This document shows, piece by piece, positions 45,243-56,010 of a stretch of 64,000 nucleotides of DNA; the stretch's first letter is position 1; each line of letters opens with the position of its first letter. Origin of the DNA: Kitagawia praeruptora. Its lineage: Eukaryota > Streptophyta > Magnoliopsida > Apiales > Apiaceae. The translations under genes were made by a program, and so were the position numbers. The stretch spans positions 64,760,001-64,824,000 of the forward strand of contig CM075353.1 in NCBI GenBank assembly GCA_037693485.1, given 5' to 3'. Below the pieces are notes generated by a model. The model searched no databases and was not told where the DNA came from. It saw only the letters and a program-made list of their open reading frames with translations.

Positions 45243-46078
45243 TTGAACCCAAATCACTATAATTTTGAACGCAAATTACCAAAATTTCCAAAATCTAAAA
45301 ATTTGATAGTGTTCGAAGGTGTTGGTGTTGATGGTAGTACAGTGGGTGAAAACGACATCAATGTGCTTTATAAACTCCGATCTTATGTGAGAGGATGAAA
45401 AGTGAGATGATTGAGCGAGCGCAGGTTATTTCTAAACTCGGATCTTATGTTGGTGTAGGGTTGTTGGAATTCATTACAAACATGTTTGCAAGTTATTTCT
45501 AGAGTGGTGGTCGATTTGGTGACATGAAATAATTGTCGAGTGACAATGGTTTATAGATGTATACACACAATGTACAAGTGGGGAAGAGGCGGTGATAACA
45601 TTAGTGTATGGTCGAAGATGGTGTAAAAAAATTATCAAAAATTGTAGATGAAGTAGGGTAAAGTTGGAGATGTAGATTACATTTGAATGTGCACCACCAC
45701 TTACACCACCAAAATCTAACAAGGATAAAAAAAAATTAACTTGAATCACCAATGTTTGACGCAGATTATTCTAAAAGTTTTGAACAAATTACTAAAAAAT
45801 TTAAGATCTGAAATTTTGACAGTATTCGAAGGTGCTGGTGATGGCATTAATGGTCGTATAGTGGGTGAAAACGACACCAGTAGGCATTTGTAAACTCATT
45901 TCTATTGGGAAAGGATAAAAATGGGATGAATAAGCTATCGAATTGTGTTGTCGGGAATGTGGTTGAAACTCGGTAATAAAATTGTTCGTAAATTATTACA
46001 AGAATGATGATTGATTTGGTGACAAGAATGAATGACTTAGTGAGGATGTTGTACATATGCACACACTGTACATTTGAG
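45243..46078. repeat. two diverged direct repeats, period about 500 bp
   Basis: Anchors such as ttcgaaggtg (45312, 45825), gtgggtgaaaacgaca (45350, 45861) and ttgatttggtgacaagaa-like sequence recur in order. The units are clearly diverged. No family or coding function is recognised; the ORFs at 45019-45222, 45474-45752 and 45847-46062 are chance frames. Confidence 0.55.
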
Positions 46079-46496
46079 CATGAGATTAGTTATCATTTCT
46101 CATTATAATATAAGTTATCATTTGAGCACTTATATATAAACGTCTACAAGTGAAACTACTAATTCTAGGATAGATTTTCAAAGCAATTATTGTTCTGTCT
46201 TTCTAAGTTACATTTTCTAGATTATTTATAAAAAATCATATGAATTCCAAAGTGTAAGTAAATTTTTACGATCATATGAAATTTTTAAGTAAATTGTTAC
46301 GATCATATATGAAATCAATCTTTATATATAATATGTAAAAAACGTAACATATTTTTAATATTTAAAAATTATTTATTTTTTTAATATATTTTGTTAATTG
46401 TATCACTCTTTTTATTATTTACTACATTTCAAAAATTACGAATCATCTATCTTAATAATCAAAACAATTAAATTAGACGAATTTAAATGGTGCCCG

Positions 46497-46522
46497 TGCT
46501 TTGCACGGGCTATTCATGCTAG
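46497..46522 (+). mobile_element. Helitron 3' terminus (plus strand)
   Basis: The perfect hairpin cccgtgctttgcacggg is followed by ctattcatg and CTAG, then T, the standard Helitron 3' end. The matching TC start upstream could not be located, so only the end is called. Confidence 0.65.
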
Positions 46523-46749
46523 TTTTAAGTTATTAACTGTTATTCAATTGAGCACGATTGGATTGATAAGGTTTTATCATCCGTTGTTTTAGAATCTGGG
46601 TTCGATTCTAACTCATTTGATAATTTTCTTAAAATAATTGTAAGGCTATAAATTTAATTATTAAAAAAAAAGTTATTGTTTAATTCAGCACTAACAATTG
46701 TATAACCAATAGTAAACTGCATAATACAAAAGACACAAATTTTAGTAAA
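46523..46749. other. spacer with a tRNA-promoter B-box-like motif
   Basis: GGTTCGATTCT at 46599-46609 matches a polymerase III B box. No good A box or tRNA fold is visible. It may be part of a SINE or of the surrounding repeat family. Confidence 0.3.
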
Positions 46750-48620
46750 CTAACTTAAAACCCGTGCGATGCACGGAATTTTTTAATATTATATTAATTT
46801 TTTATTAATTTGAATTAATTTTTTTTAAATATGAATTTTGGAGGCTTAATTTTAAATGAGATGATGATAATAATTACATAAATGTTATCTGTGATATTTC
46901 TAGAAAATGAGTGATTTTAGTTAGAAAATATAGAAAATGTGATAGATTTTAGTTGAAAAGGTAATCAGTTAATTATTACTTACTCTGTCCCGTCCGGTTG
47001 TTAACGTTTCAAAATAGGGTGTTTGGCACGCATTTTAAGGTAAATTTTAAGGATAGTTCCATAACTTATTTTTGAAATTTTTTTTATATATAAAAATAGA
47101 ACAATTCTATTTTTATACAAAAAAAGAAAAATTTAAAAATAAGTTATGGAACTATCCTTAAAATTTACCTTAAAATGCATGCCAGAAAGTGGCAAAAAAA
47201 GTATTAAGAATTGGATGGGACGGAGGGAGGGAGTAGTAATTATAAAATTATTATTTTATTTTATTAAATAGAATTCGGTGATATAATTGGAAAAAAAGAG
47301 GATTTAGTTAGAGAAAATTAAAAAGATAACATGTTTTAGGTGAAAAAGGTAATTGATTAGTTTATAGTAATTCTAATTAATTCTAATTTAATTATGTTAT
47401 TTTACTAAATAAAAATGCTCGTAATGTTTTTAGAAAAGGAGAAATTAATGTTAACCGTGATATTTCTAGAGAGGGATTTTAGTTTGAAAATGTATAAAAG
47501 ATGATACGTTTTAGCTGAAAAAGGTAATCGGTTAATTATTAGTATTATAATATTATTACTTTATTTTATTAAATAGAACCATCCATGATATAATTGGAAT
47601 AAGAGAGATTTTAGTTTGAGAAAATAGAAAATAAAACGTGAAAATTAAAAAGGTGACATACTTTAGGTGAAAAAGATAATTGATTAGTTTATAGTAATTA
47701 TAATTTAATTGTTATTTTACTAAATAAAATTGCTCGTAATGTTTTTAGAAAATGAGAAATTAATGTTACCCGTGATATTTCAACAAAAAAGGAATTTAAT
47801 TGGAAAAAATAAAAAAGATGATACGTTATTTTTGTTTAATAGAATCGCCCGTGATATAATTTGAAAAAGAGAGGTTTTCGTTAGAAAAAGTAAAAAAGGT
47901 AACTTATTTTGGTTGAACAAGGTAACCCCTGATATAGTTGGAAAAACAAATATTTTAGTTAGAGAAAATAGAAAAGTTAACGTGTTTTAGCTAAAAAAGT
48001 TAATTGATTAGTTAATAATAATTATAATATTCTTTTTAGTTAGATAAAATATAAAGAGATTATATTTTATTTGAAAAAGCAGACTGCTTAGTTATTAAAA
48101 AATAGGAAAGGTAATATGTTTAACTTGAAAAAGGAAATTGATTAGTAAATGTAAAATTTTAGTTAGATAATAAAATATAAAAGAAGATTTGTATTTGTAA
48201 TTAAGTAAGGGTAATTAAGTAAAATTAAGAGGTATCATACTATTTCGGCTTTTATAAGTTGAAAAAGGTAACCCATGATATATATAATTGAAAATGAGAT
48301 ATTTTAGTTGGAGAAAAGAGAAAAGATAATGTTTTTTGGCTAAAAATTTAATTGATTAGTTAATAGTAATTATAATATGCTTTTTAGGTAGATAAAATAT
48401 AAAAGATATTATATTTTACTTGAAAAAGGAAACTGCTTAGTTATTAAAAAATAAAAAAGGTAATATGTTTAACTTAAAAAAGGAAATTGATTAGTAAAAG
48501 AAAGATTTTAGTTAGATAATAAAATATAAAAGAAGATTTATATCTGTAATTAAGGGTAAAATCAACATGTACCGTAATGACCAACCAAACTTTTACTATT
48601 TCGGCTTTTATATAATAGTA
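46750..48620 (-). mobile_element. non-autonomous Helitron (3' end left, 5' end at 48620)
   Basis: The left end reads ctaacttaaaacccgtgcgatgcacgg, written here as ctaac plus a cccgtgc/gcacgg hairpin; reversed it is hairpin, spacer, TTAG/T, a Helitron 3' end with a changed first base. The right end shares the 5' terminal block cggcttttatataatagta with other family members. The interior is made of diverged repeats (gtgatataattgg, gagaaattaatgtt). No Rep/helicase is encoded. The true 5' tip may have been split by the next Helitron. Confidence 0.5.
46983..47233. mobile_element. Stowaway-like MITE with a long foldback
   Basis: TA-flanked (46981-46982 and 47234-47235) with ends CTCTGTCCCGTCC and, reversed, CTCCCTCCCTCCGTCCC. 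The interior is a near-perfect inverted repeat with arms of about 70 bp (near 47034-47102 and 47106-47177). Confidence 0.8.
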
Positions 48621-49168
48621 CTAGCCTAAACCCCGTGCGATGCACGGATTTTTTTTAATATTATTAAAAAAATTATCAATTTAAATTAGTTTGATAATAA
48701 TTATATAAATGTTATCCGTGATATTTCTTGGAAAATAAGGGATTTTAGTTTAAAAATGTAGAAAATATGATAGGTTTTAGTTGAAAAGGGTAATCGATTA
48801 ATTATTAGTAATTATAAAATTATTACTTTATTTTATTAAATAGAATGTCCGTGGTATGATTAGAAAAAGAGAGAGAGGATTTAGTTAGAGAAAATAAAAA
48901 GTTAATAGGTTCTAGGTGAAAAAGGTAATTGATTAGTTTATAGTAATTATAATTTAATTATGTTATTTTACTAAATAAAATTGCTCATAGTTTTTTAGAA
49001 AATGAGAAATTAATGTTGACCGTTATATTTCTACAAAAAAGGGAACTTAATTAGAAAAAATAAAAAAGATGATAAATTTTAGTTGAAAAGGTAATCGTTC
49101 ATTATTAGTATTATAATATTATTATTTATTTTTATTGAATAGAAACGCTCGTGATATAATTGGAAAAA

Positions 49169-49359
49169 GAGAATGATGTACCTGAGATTACCTCAGGTAT
49201 TTTCCCTGAGATGTTTCCATAAAATCAAGAAAAATCTTATGGGTAATCTAGTTTTCACAAAAATGCCCCTGCGGGGCCATTTATTTTATAAGATTTTATA
49301 AAGAAGTAAGGTAAGTACCTTAGGAAAGTTCCTGAGGTAATCTCAGGAACATTATTCTC
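49169..49359. mobile_element. Mutator-like MITE, 191 bp, 9-bp target duplication
   Basis: Ends GAGAATGATGTACCTGAG and, reversed, GAGAATAATGTTCCTGAG continue as inverted repeats for about 29 bp. The nonamer ttggaaaaa is duplicated exactly (49160-49168 and 49360-49368). A 9-bp duplication suggests the Mutator superfamily. The termini contain their own palindrome cctgagattacctcagg. It is non-coding. Confidence 0.82.
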
Positions 49360-49900
49360 TTGGAAAAAGGAGGTTTAGGTAACATGTTTTGGGTGAAAAA
49401 GATAACCGTCCATGATATAATTGAAAAAAGAAAGATTTTAGTTAAAGGAAAAGGTAACGTGTTTTGACTGAAAAAGATAATTGATTAGTTAATAATAATT
49501 ATTATATAATTATGTTATTTTATAAATAAAATTGTTCGCAGTGTATTTCAAAAGGAGAAATTTTAGTTAGATAAAATGTAAAAGATATTATAATTTACTT
49601 AAAAAAAAGAAATTATTTAATTATTGAAAAATAGAAAAGGTAATATGTTTAACCCGAAAAAAGAAATTGATTCATAAAGTAGAAATTTTAGTTAGATAAA
49701 ATATAAAATATATTGTATTTTACCTGAAAAATGAAATTATTTAGTTCTTGAAAAAATAGAAAAGATAATATGTTTAACATAAAAAAGAAAATTGATTAGT
49801 TAGTAGATATGTAATTGAAAAACAGAAAAGGTAATATGTTTAACCTGAAAAAGCAGAAAATTTTAGTTAAATCTTTTATTATAATACCTGAGTCTACCCA

Positions 49901-50379
49901 TGTATAGTTAAGAGGTAGTTAGCCAATCAGAAAACTATGAATTATTTTAGGACCAATCAAAGATCATCTCTAAAATTTAGGCCAATCATATTGTATTAAA
50001 AGTTTTCCTTATTTAACATTCTCCTCTTACTACACTAACCATGGTTGGTTAACAATTCTAATTTAAATATAGCAGTTACTTGATTTAACATCTTACTATA
50101 CCAATCATGAATGGTTAATTCTAATTTGAATGTACAGTTAAGAGTTAGTTAGCCAATCAGAAAAAATTATGAATTATTTTAGGACCAATTAGAGACCATC
50201 TCTAAAATAAAATTTAGACCAGTATATTAAAAAATTTCCTTAATTATTTAACATTCTCATCTTACTATAATAACCATGGCTGATTAACAATTCTAATTAA
50301 GATATAGCAGTTACTTGATTTAATATCTTGCTATACTAATAATATACTTATCATGATTGGTTAATTTTAATTTTAATGT
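49901..50379. repeat. two tandem units of 230-250 bp near the Helitron start
   Basis: The unit starting tgtatagttaagaggtag at 49901 recurs at 50131 (tgtacagttaagagttag) with shared blocks gttagccaatcag, atgaattattttaggacc and agcagttacttgattt. Confidence 0.8.
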
Positions 50380-50698
50380 AGTAGTTACTTGATTTAACAT
50401 ACCTACTTATTAAAAATTTTATAACATTAATTGATTTTCAAAATATTAACTAATTTACCCCTATTTTGATTTACAATTAATCATAATTACACTAATATAA
50501 ATTAAGGACAAATTTTCATAAATGTATATTAGAGCCGATCAGAATTAACCACTAAAATTAAAACAATAATATCATTGTCATCATAATTTACTTATTGTGG
50601 GTAATTAACCATTTTTTATAGGTAATTAATTTCTCAATAAAAGAGTATACAACATCTATAAAAATAATCAAAATTGAACAAACACATAGTAAAATAAA

Positions 50699-50872
50699 TC
50701 AGTTCGGGATTTCCTTCATCCAATCGTTGATAAAATCTTCAATTATGGTACATACCTCACTTATATTACTGAAATGTACAACCTTCAGCTTCTTTGCAAG
50801 ATAATTTAACAGTTTGTTATAATCATGACGAATATGTATATCGGATTTGTCAAAACGTATTCGAGTAACCAA
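50699..50872 (-). pseudogene. coding-like fragment inside the Helitron, unrecognised
   Basis: 57 codons open on the minus strand, ending in TGA at 50699-50701 and preceded by a TGA. The composition is protein-like (RIRFDKSDIHIRHDYNKLL, LAKKLKVVHFSNISEV, IIEDFINDWMKEIPN). No start or known motif is seen. It is the only such island in the Helitron, so it is a candidate captured exon. Function unknown. Confidence 0.4.
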
Positions 50873-50901
50873 TCATAATTGCAATTCTGCACTACTCAAA
50901 T

Positions 50902-52035
50902 CAATGAACTTATATCACAAAATGCAATATCTGCGTAAACAAAATCCACCAACGGGGTACTAGACTCTCAATAAAGAGAGATATTTGTCGAAAAATAGAG
51001 TAAATTAAGATAAAGAAAAGGGGACTTATCATTCACAATAAGATAGTACAAAATCATATATATCGGCAAATATAACCCACCAACGTGATACTTATTAACA
51101 AAGCCTAAAATATGGATAAAAAAATTAATAATTTGGTATAAAAAATCAACACAAAGAGATATACTTATTAAGAAGAAACAAAATTAAGAAAAAAAAAAGG
51201 AGGAGGGTTCGAGACTTTACACCATGTTTTATTTTGTAGCATCTCAATGTTGTTCTCAATTACATAACTTGGATACATAATAATATTCACGTAATTGTCA
51301 CTGTTTTTTTATTCGCGTATTTTTGTTCTTTCCATGTACACAAAAAAAATTCGTGTCATTTTGTGTTCGAATTTTGAGTATACAATTTAATTTCATGTCG
51401 TTTCGTGCAAGATCATAAAGTACATGACATGAATGTACATAATACAAATGATTTGTTAGGTCTACTTAAGCGTTTTCTTATTATATATGTTGAAAAACTT
51501 TACTAATTGTTAAAGGAATGGAAAATGAATTTCGTGTTATATACCTGATAATTAAATTACAAGAACGCATATATAATAATGTAATTACATATTTATATAT
51601 TACACACTCGATTTCAATTTTATAGGTAGTATTTTATTTTAACAAGTTAGTCAAATAGAAATAATATAGTTGATACTCATTTTCAAATGTCTGATTTTAC
51701 GAGTAAAAGAAAACTAAAATTTTATATACCATGTTTTAATAGAAGAAGAATAATCCAACATACAAACTACCAAATTGAAAATATACATTATAAGTTATTA
51801 CGAACAAGATGAGTGTAATCAACATAAGTTCTAATAGTCATATCTTATTTTAAGAGCGCGATATATTGGATTTGTTTGGTTGATTGATAATATTTATTTT
51901 TCTATTATAAATCAATTCACTAATAAAAGCACATAATTTATAAAAGTGATATGAAACAAATACATAACAAGCTAGATTACATGAAAGTTTGCTTTGTCAT
52001 AATTACGTTCGTTTCATGGATCTTGCACAATAGTA
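50902..52035. other. Helitron interior, non-coding
   Basis: AT-rich sequence with no credible frame or recognised repeat between the coding-like island and the Stowaway MITE. Confidence 0.5.
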
Positions 52036-52293
52036 CTCCCTCCGTCTCATAATATGTTTCCTGTTTATAAAAACACGTTTGCCAATGCACACTTTCAATC
52101 GTTAATATCTTGAATTTTGTATTAGTACTAAATATAAAAACTTCATTGTATTAAAGTACTCATAAATACGAATCCAACAAGATCACTCATGACCATATTT
52201 CATCTTATAAATTATGCGTAAATTAGTAATCAATCGCCTAAAATGAACAGTGTAAAAAGTCAAAACGAGAAACACAATTTGAGACGGAGGGAG
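52036..52293. mobile_element. Stowaway MITE, 258 bp
   Basis: CTCCCTCCGTCTCATAATATG at the left and the inverse (ttgagacggagggag) at the right, with TA duplicated at 52034-52035 and 52294-52295. Classic Stowaway ends. Non-coding. Confidence 0.93.
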
Positions 52294-52825
52294 TAGTAAG
52301 ATCCTTTCTCATATCGTTGAAACATGCAAACTTTTTTTTAGAGATGATCTAATGATTTATTGCGTTCGTGAGAAATAAGTATATTTTAATATGTATTCGA
52401 AAAATTGATCACGATCTATACAAATATTTTCAATGAATTTATATAAATATTATAGGGATCCACGATACTGATACTGAACATTTAAATATACCAAATTCCC
52501 AGAAGTGCAAAACCCAAAATATGGGTAAAATTTTATTAAATTGGTATAAATATTCTCAAGAAAAGAGAGAAATTAAATGAAAACTAAAATTAAGAAAAAA
52601 CAATAAAGAGGGCTTTTGACTTTCAGCGGGGGTTATAAATGTTTTGGTGATTGGATGATGATATTAATATTAATAAAATTAATATGAATCGAAGAATAAG
52701 TAATTTTATACTTAAGTTAATTTATATTCTAATAATTTTTTTCTAATAATAATTAAAATTACATGTTTATATTAAGTAGGTAATACATTTTACCGGTCGG
52801 TGCGTAGCACGGGTAGAACGCTAGT

Positions 52826-54374
52826 AAAATATAAAAGATATTGTATTTTTCCTGAAAAAAGAAATTATTTAGTTCTTGGAAAAATAGAAAAGATAAATAT
52901 GTTTAACCTGAAAAAGGAAATTGATTAGTTAGTAGATATGTAATTGAGTAAGGGAAAATAAGTAAAATCAACATTTAACCTGAAAAAGGAAATTGATTCA
53001 TAAAGGAGAAATTTTAGTTAGATAAAATATAAAATATATTGTATTTTACCTGAAAAAGAAAATTATTTAGTCCTTGAAAAAATAGGAAAGATAATATAAC
53101 ATAAAAAAGAAAATTGATTAGTTAGTAGATATGTAATTGAAAAATAGAAAATGTAATATGTTTGACCTGAAAAAGGAATTTGATTCGTAAAAGAGAAATT
53201 TTAGTTAAATAAAATATTAAAGATATTGTATTTTTCCTGAAAAGGGAAATTATTTAGTTCTTGGAAAAATAGAAAAGATAATATGTTTAACCTGAAAAAG
53301 GAAATTGATTAGTTAGTAGATATGTAATTGAGTAAGGGTAAATAAGTAAAATCAACATTTAACCTGAAAAAGGAAATTGATTCATAAAGAAGAAATTTTT
53401 GTTAGATAAAATATAAAATATATTGTATTTTACTTGAAAAGGAAAATCATTTAGTTCTTGAAAAAATAGAAAAGATAATATGTTTAACATAAAAAAGAAA
53501 ATTGATTAGTTAGTAGATATGTAATTGAAAAATATAAAAGGTAATATGTTTAACCTGAAAAAGGAAATTGATTCAAAAAAGAGAAATTTTAGTTAAATAA
53601 AATATAAAAGATATTGTATTTTTCCTGAAAAATGAAATTATTTAGTTCTTGGAAAAATAGAAAAGATAATATGTTTAACCTGAAAAAGGAAATTGATTAG
53701 TTAGTAGATATGTAATTGAGTAATGGTAAATAATTAAAATCAACATTTAACCTGAAAAAGGAAATTGATTCATAAAGGAGAAATTTTAGTTTGATAAAAT
53801 ATTAAAGATATTGTATTTTACCTGGAAAAATGAAATTATTTAGTTCTTGAAAAAATAGAAAAGATAATATGTTTAACCTGAAAAAGGAATTTGATTAGTT
53901 AGTAGATATGTAATTGAAAAATAGAAAATGTAATTATGTTTAACCTGGAAAAAGAAATTGATTCGTAATGGAGAAATTTTAGTTAGATAAAATATAAAAG
54001 ATATTGTATTTTACCTGAAAAAGGAAATTATTTAGTTCTTGGAAAAATAGAAAAATAATATGTTTAACCTAAAATATTTTAGAAAATTGATTAGTTAGTA
54101 GATATGTAATTGAGTAAGGGAGAAATTTTAGATAGATAAAATATAAAAGAAATTGTATTTTACCTGAAAAATGAAACTATTTAGTTCTTGAAAAATTAGA
54201 AAAGATAAAAGGTTTAACCTGAAAAAGGAAATTGATTCATAAAGGAGAAATTTTAGTTAGATAAAATATAAAAGATATTGTATTTTACTTGAAAAATGAA
54301 ATTATTTATTTTTTGGAAAAAAAGAAAAGATAATATGTTTAACCTAAAAATTTTTAGTAAATTGATTAGTTAGT
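52826..54374. repeat. tandem array, period about 194 bp, in Helitron body
   Basis: The marker agtagatatg occurs at 52931, 53124, 53315, 53512, 53703, 53901 and 54097, that is spacings of 193, 191, 197, 191, 198 and 196. Each unit contains gagaaattttagtta, agatattgtatttt, cctgaaaaagga, ttatttagttcttg and aatatgtttaac blocks. One further copy is at 49802, left of the inserted Helitron, and related units occur at 56930-57190. Non-coding. Confidence 0.9.
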
Positions 54375-54890
54375 TGATATGGGCTAAAAGTAAGCCCTAA
54401 AGACACATTTAATGTGGCATTAATCAGACCCAGAATGGTCCAAACGTGGGGGCCACCATGTGGGCCCAAACCCTATTTACAATATTAATTTCGTAATTAA
54501 TATTAGGGATAATAAACAGCTCAGCAATAAGTGTCAGATAAGAACATTATCTCTACAAGGAGTAGCCTCCAAGGCATACACTCATACAAGGAAACAGACT
54601 CCTACAAGGAAGGGGTCTAGAACTTTCCTCGAGGTTGACTTACCCACCAAGTCGCCTAACCCTACCATAACTCTAAGGCTTCTCAGCCTATATAAAAGGT
54701 TAGACCCCTCAACTCAGAACTACGTTTTATTGGCTTGATTCTCTTAATACGGAGATACGTAGGCATTCTGTGAGGACCGTTTAAGTCTCGAACGCAGAAG
54801 CAGCCATTAAAGCACGAAGCTCACGCACCCTAGCATTAAATATACACAAACCCTAGCCGCAAATCGTAACCTAGTTTTTATTCCACAACA
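54375..54890 (+). mobile_element. solo LTR, 516 bp, 5-bp target duplication
   Basis: It runs TGATATGGGCTAAAAG...TTCCACAACA with ttagt on both sides (54370-54374 and 54891-54895); joining the flanks restores the array marker ttagtagatatg. It is far less AT-rich than its surroundings and holds a TATA box and a ggagatacgtaggca stretch seen in plant Gypsy LTRs. Only one LTR is present. The ORF at 54460-54738 lies within it and is not a gene. Confidence 0.85.
54689..54696 (+). promoter_or_regulatory. TATA box of the solo LTR
   Basis: cTATATAAAAGG lies about two thirds into the LTR and sets its likely orientation as plus. Confidence 0.55.
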
Positions 54891-55000
54891 TTAGTAGATA
54901 TGTAATTGACTAATGGTAAATAAGTAAAATCAATAAGCTCCGTACCGACTGACCAACCAAACTTTTTAATGTTTCAGCTTTTATATAATAGTATAGATAA

Positions 55001-56010
55001 CTACCTTATAACCCATGCAATGCACGAGTTTCTTATAATATGTTATAAATTTTATTTAATATTAAAAATAGATTTTTATATAATCATTATTTTTAATAAT
55101 TTTATAAATTTGATATTATTTAATATACTCATGTTTACGGATTATACTAATGTTTCCTTATTATAAACAACGCATTTGTTTTTTTAATGTATTTTATTAA
55201 TAATTGAAAAATATGGTGCAATATTTTCAAGCTATATTTTTCTTGAAAATTATGACGTTATATTTTTCGGTATATATTAATGATTATAAGATTTGTTTTA
55301 AATTAAAAAGGTAACATGTTTTAATTAGAAAAAAGGTAAGTTATTTATAAAAGGTAATATCTTCAACTAAAATTAAATGTGAAAAAAACAATCGACTAAT
55401 TACCTTTAATTTTATTATGTTAATGTGAAAAAGACAATCGACTAATTACCATTAATTATATTATGTTATTATTTATTTTAGGTGTTATACTTTTCTTGAA
55501 TATATAATAAAGATTATAAGATTTGTTTTAAATTAAAATGGTAACGTGTTTTAATTCGAAAGGAAATTTTAATGATTGATTGATGTAGTATTTATAAAAG
55601 GTAATATCTTCGATTAAAAGTAAATGTGAAAAAGACAATCGACTAATTTTATTATGTTAATGTGAAAACGACAATCAACTAATTACCATTAATTTTATCA
55701 ATGTAATCAGCTAATTACCATTAATTATATTATGTCATTATTTAATTTAGATGATATATTTTTCTTGAAAATTATGGTGGGTATATATTTTAAGGTGTTT
55801 ATAAAAGGTAATATCTTCAACTAAAAGTAAATATGAAAAAGGCAATCAACTAATTACCGTTAATTATATTATGTTATTATTTATTTTAGGTGTATTTATT
55901 TTTCTTTATAATGAAGGATAAATAAGTAAATTTATGAAGTACCAAAAAATTGGTACCAAAAAACAGGTACCAAAACTTTTACTGTTTTGGTTTTTATATA
56001 ATAGTATAGA
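55001..56010 (-). mobile_element. non-autonomous Helitron, 1010 bp
   Basis: The left end ctaccttataaccc plus hairpin catgcaatgcacg is a 3' terminus reversed (terminal GTAG for CTAG). The right end is the reverse of TCTATACTATTATATAAAAA, with T at 56011 and A at 55000. It has no coding sequence and starts three bases after the border of the previous Helitron. Confidence 0.7.

Larger units (their letters stand above)
49872..52824 (+). mobile_element. complete non-autonomous Helitron, 2953 bp
   Basis: It starts TCTTTTATTATAATACC and ends with hairpin ggtgcgtagcacggg, spacer and CTAG, between A (49871) and T (52825). Joining the flanks gives agttaaataaaatat, exactly the sequence found in another unit of the host array (53203-53217), which proves both borders. 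It contains a 230-bp tandem duplication, a coding-like fragment on the minus strand and a Stowaway MITE. It encodes no RepHel protein and must have been moved in trans. Confidence 0.9.
48621..54997 (-). mobile_element. Helitron family member, gross span including nested elements
   Basis: The left end is CTAGCCTAAACC then the hairpin ccgtgcgatgcacgg; reversed it gives hairpin, spacer, CTAG. A precedes it at 48620. The right end is the reverse of TCTATACTATTATATAAAAG, with T at 54998. These are Helitron A^TC...CTAG^T borders on the minus strand. Within lie a Mutator-like MITE, a complete plus-strand Helitron, the tandem array and a solo LTR. No transposase is present. Pairing of these two ends is inferred from nesting and could be wrong in so repetitive a region. 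Confidence 0.6.

Noticed and set aside
52826..54374. CRISPR-like regular repeat spacing
   Set aside because: Units are contiguous diverged tandem repeats of about 194 bp in a plant genome, without short repeats and unique spacers.
54460..54738. 92-codon frame
   Set aside because: Lies wholly in the solo LTR across its TATA box; no family features.
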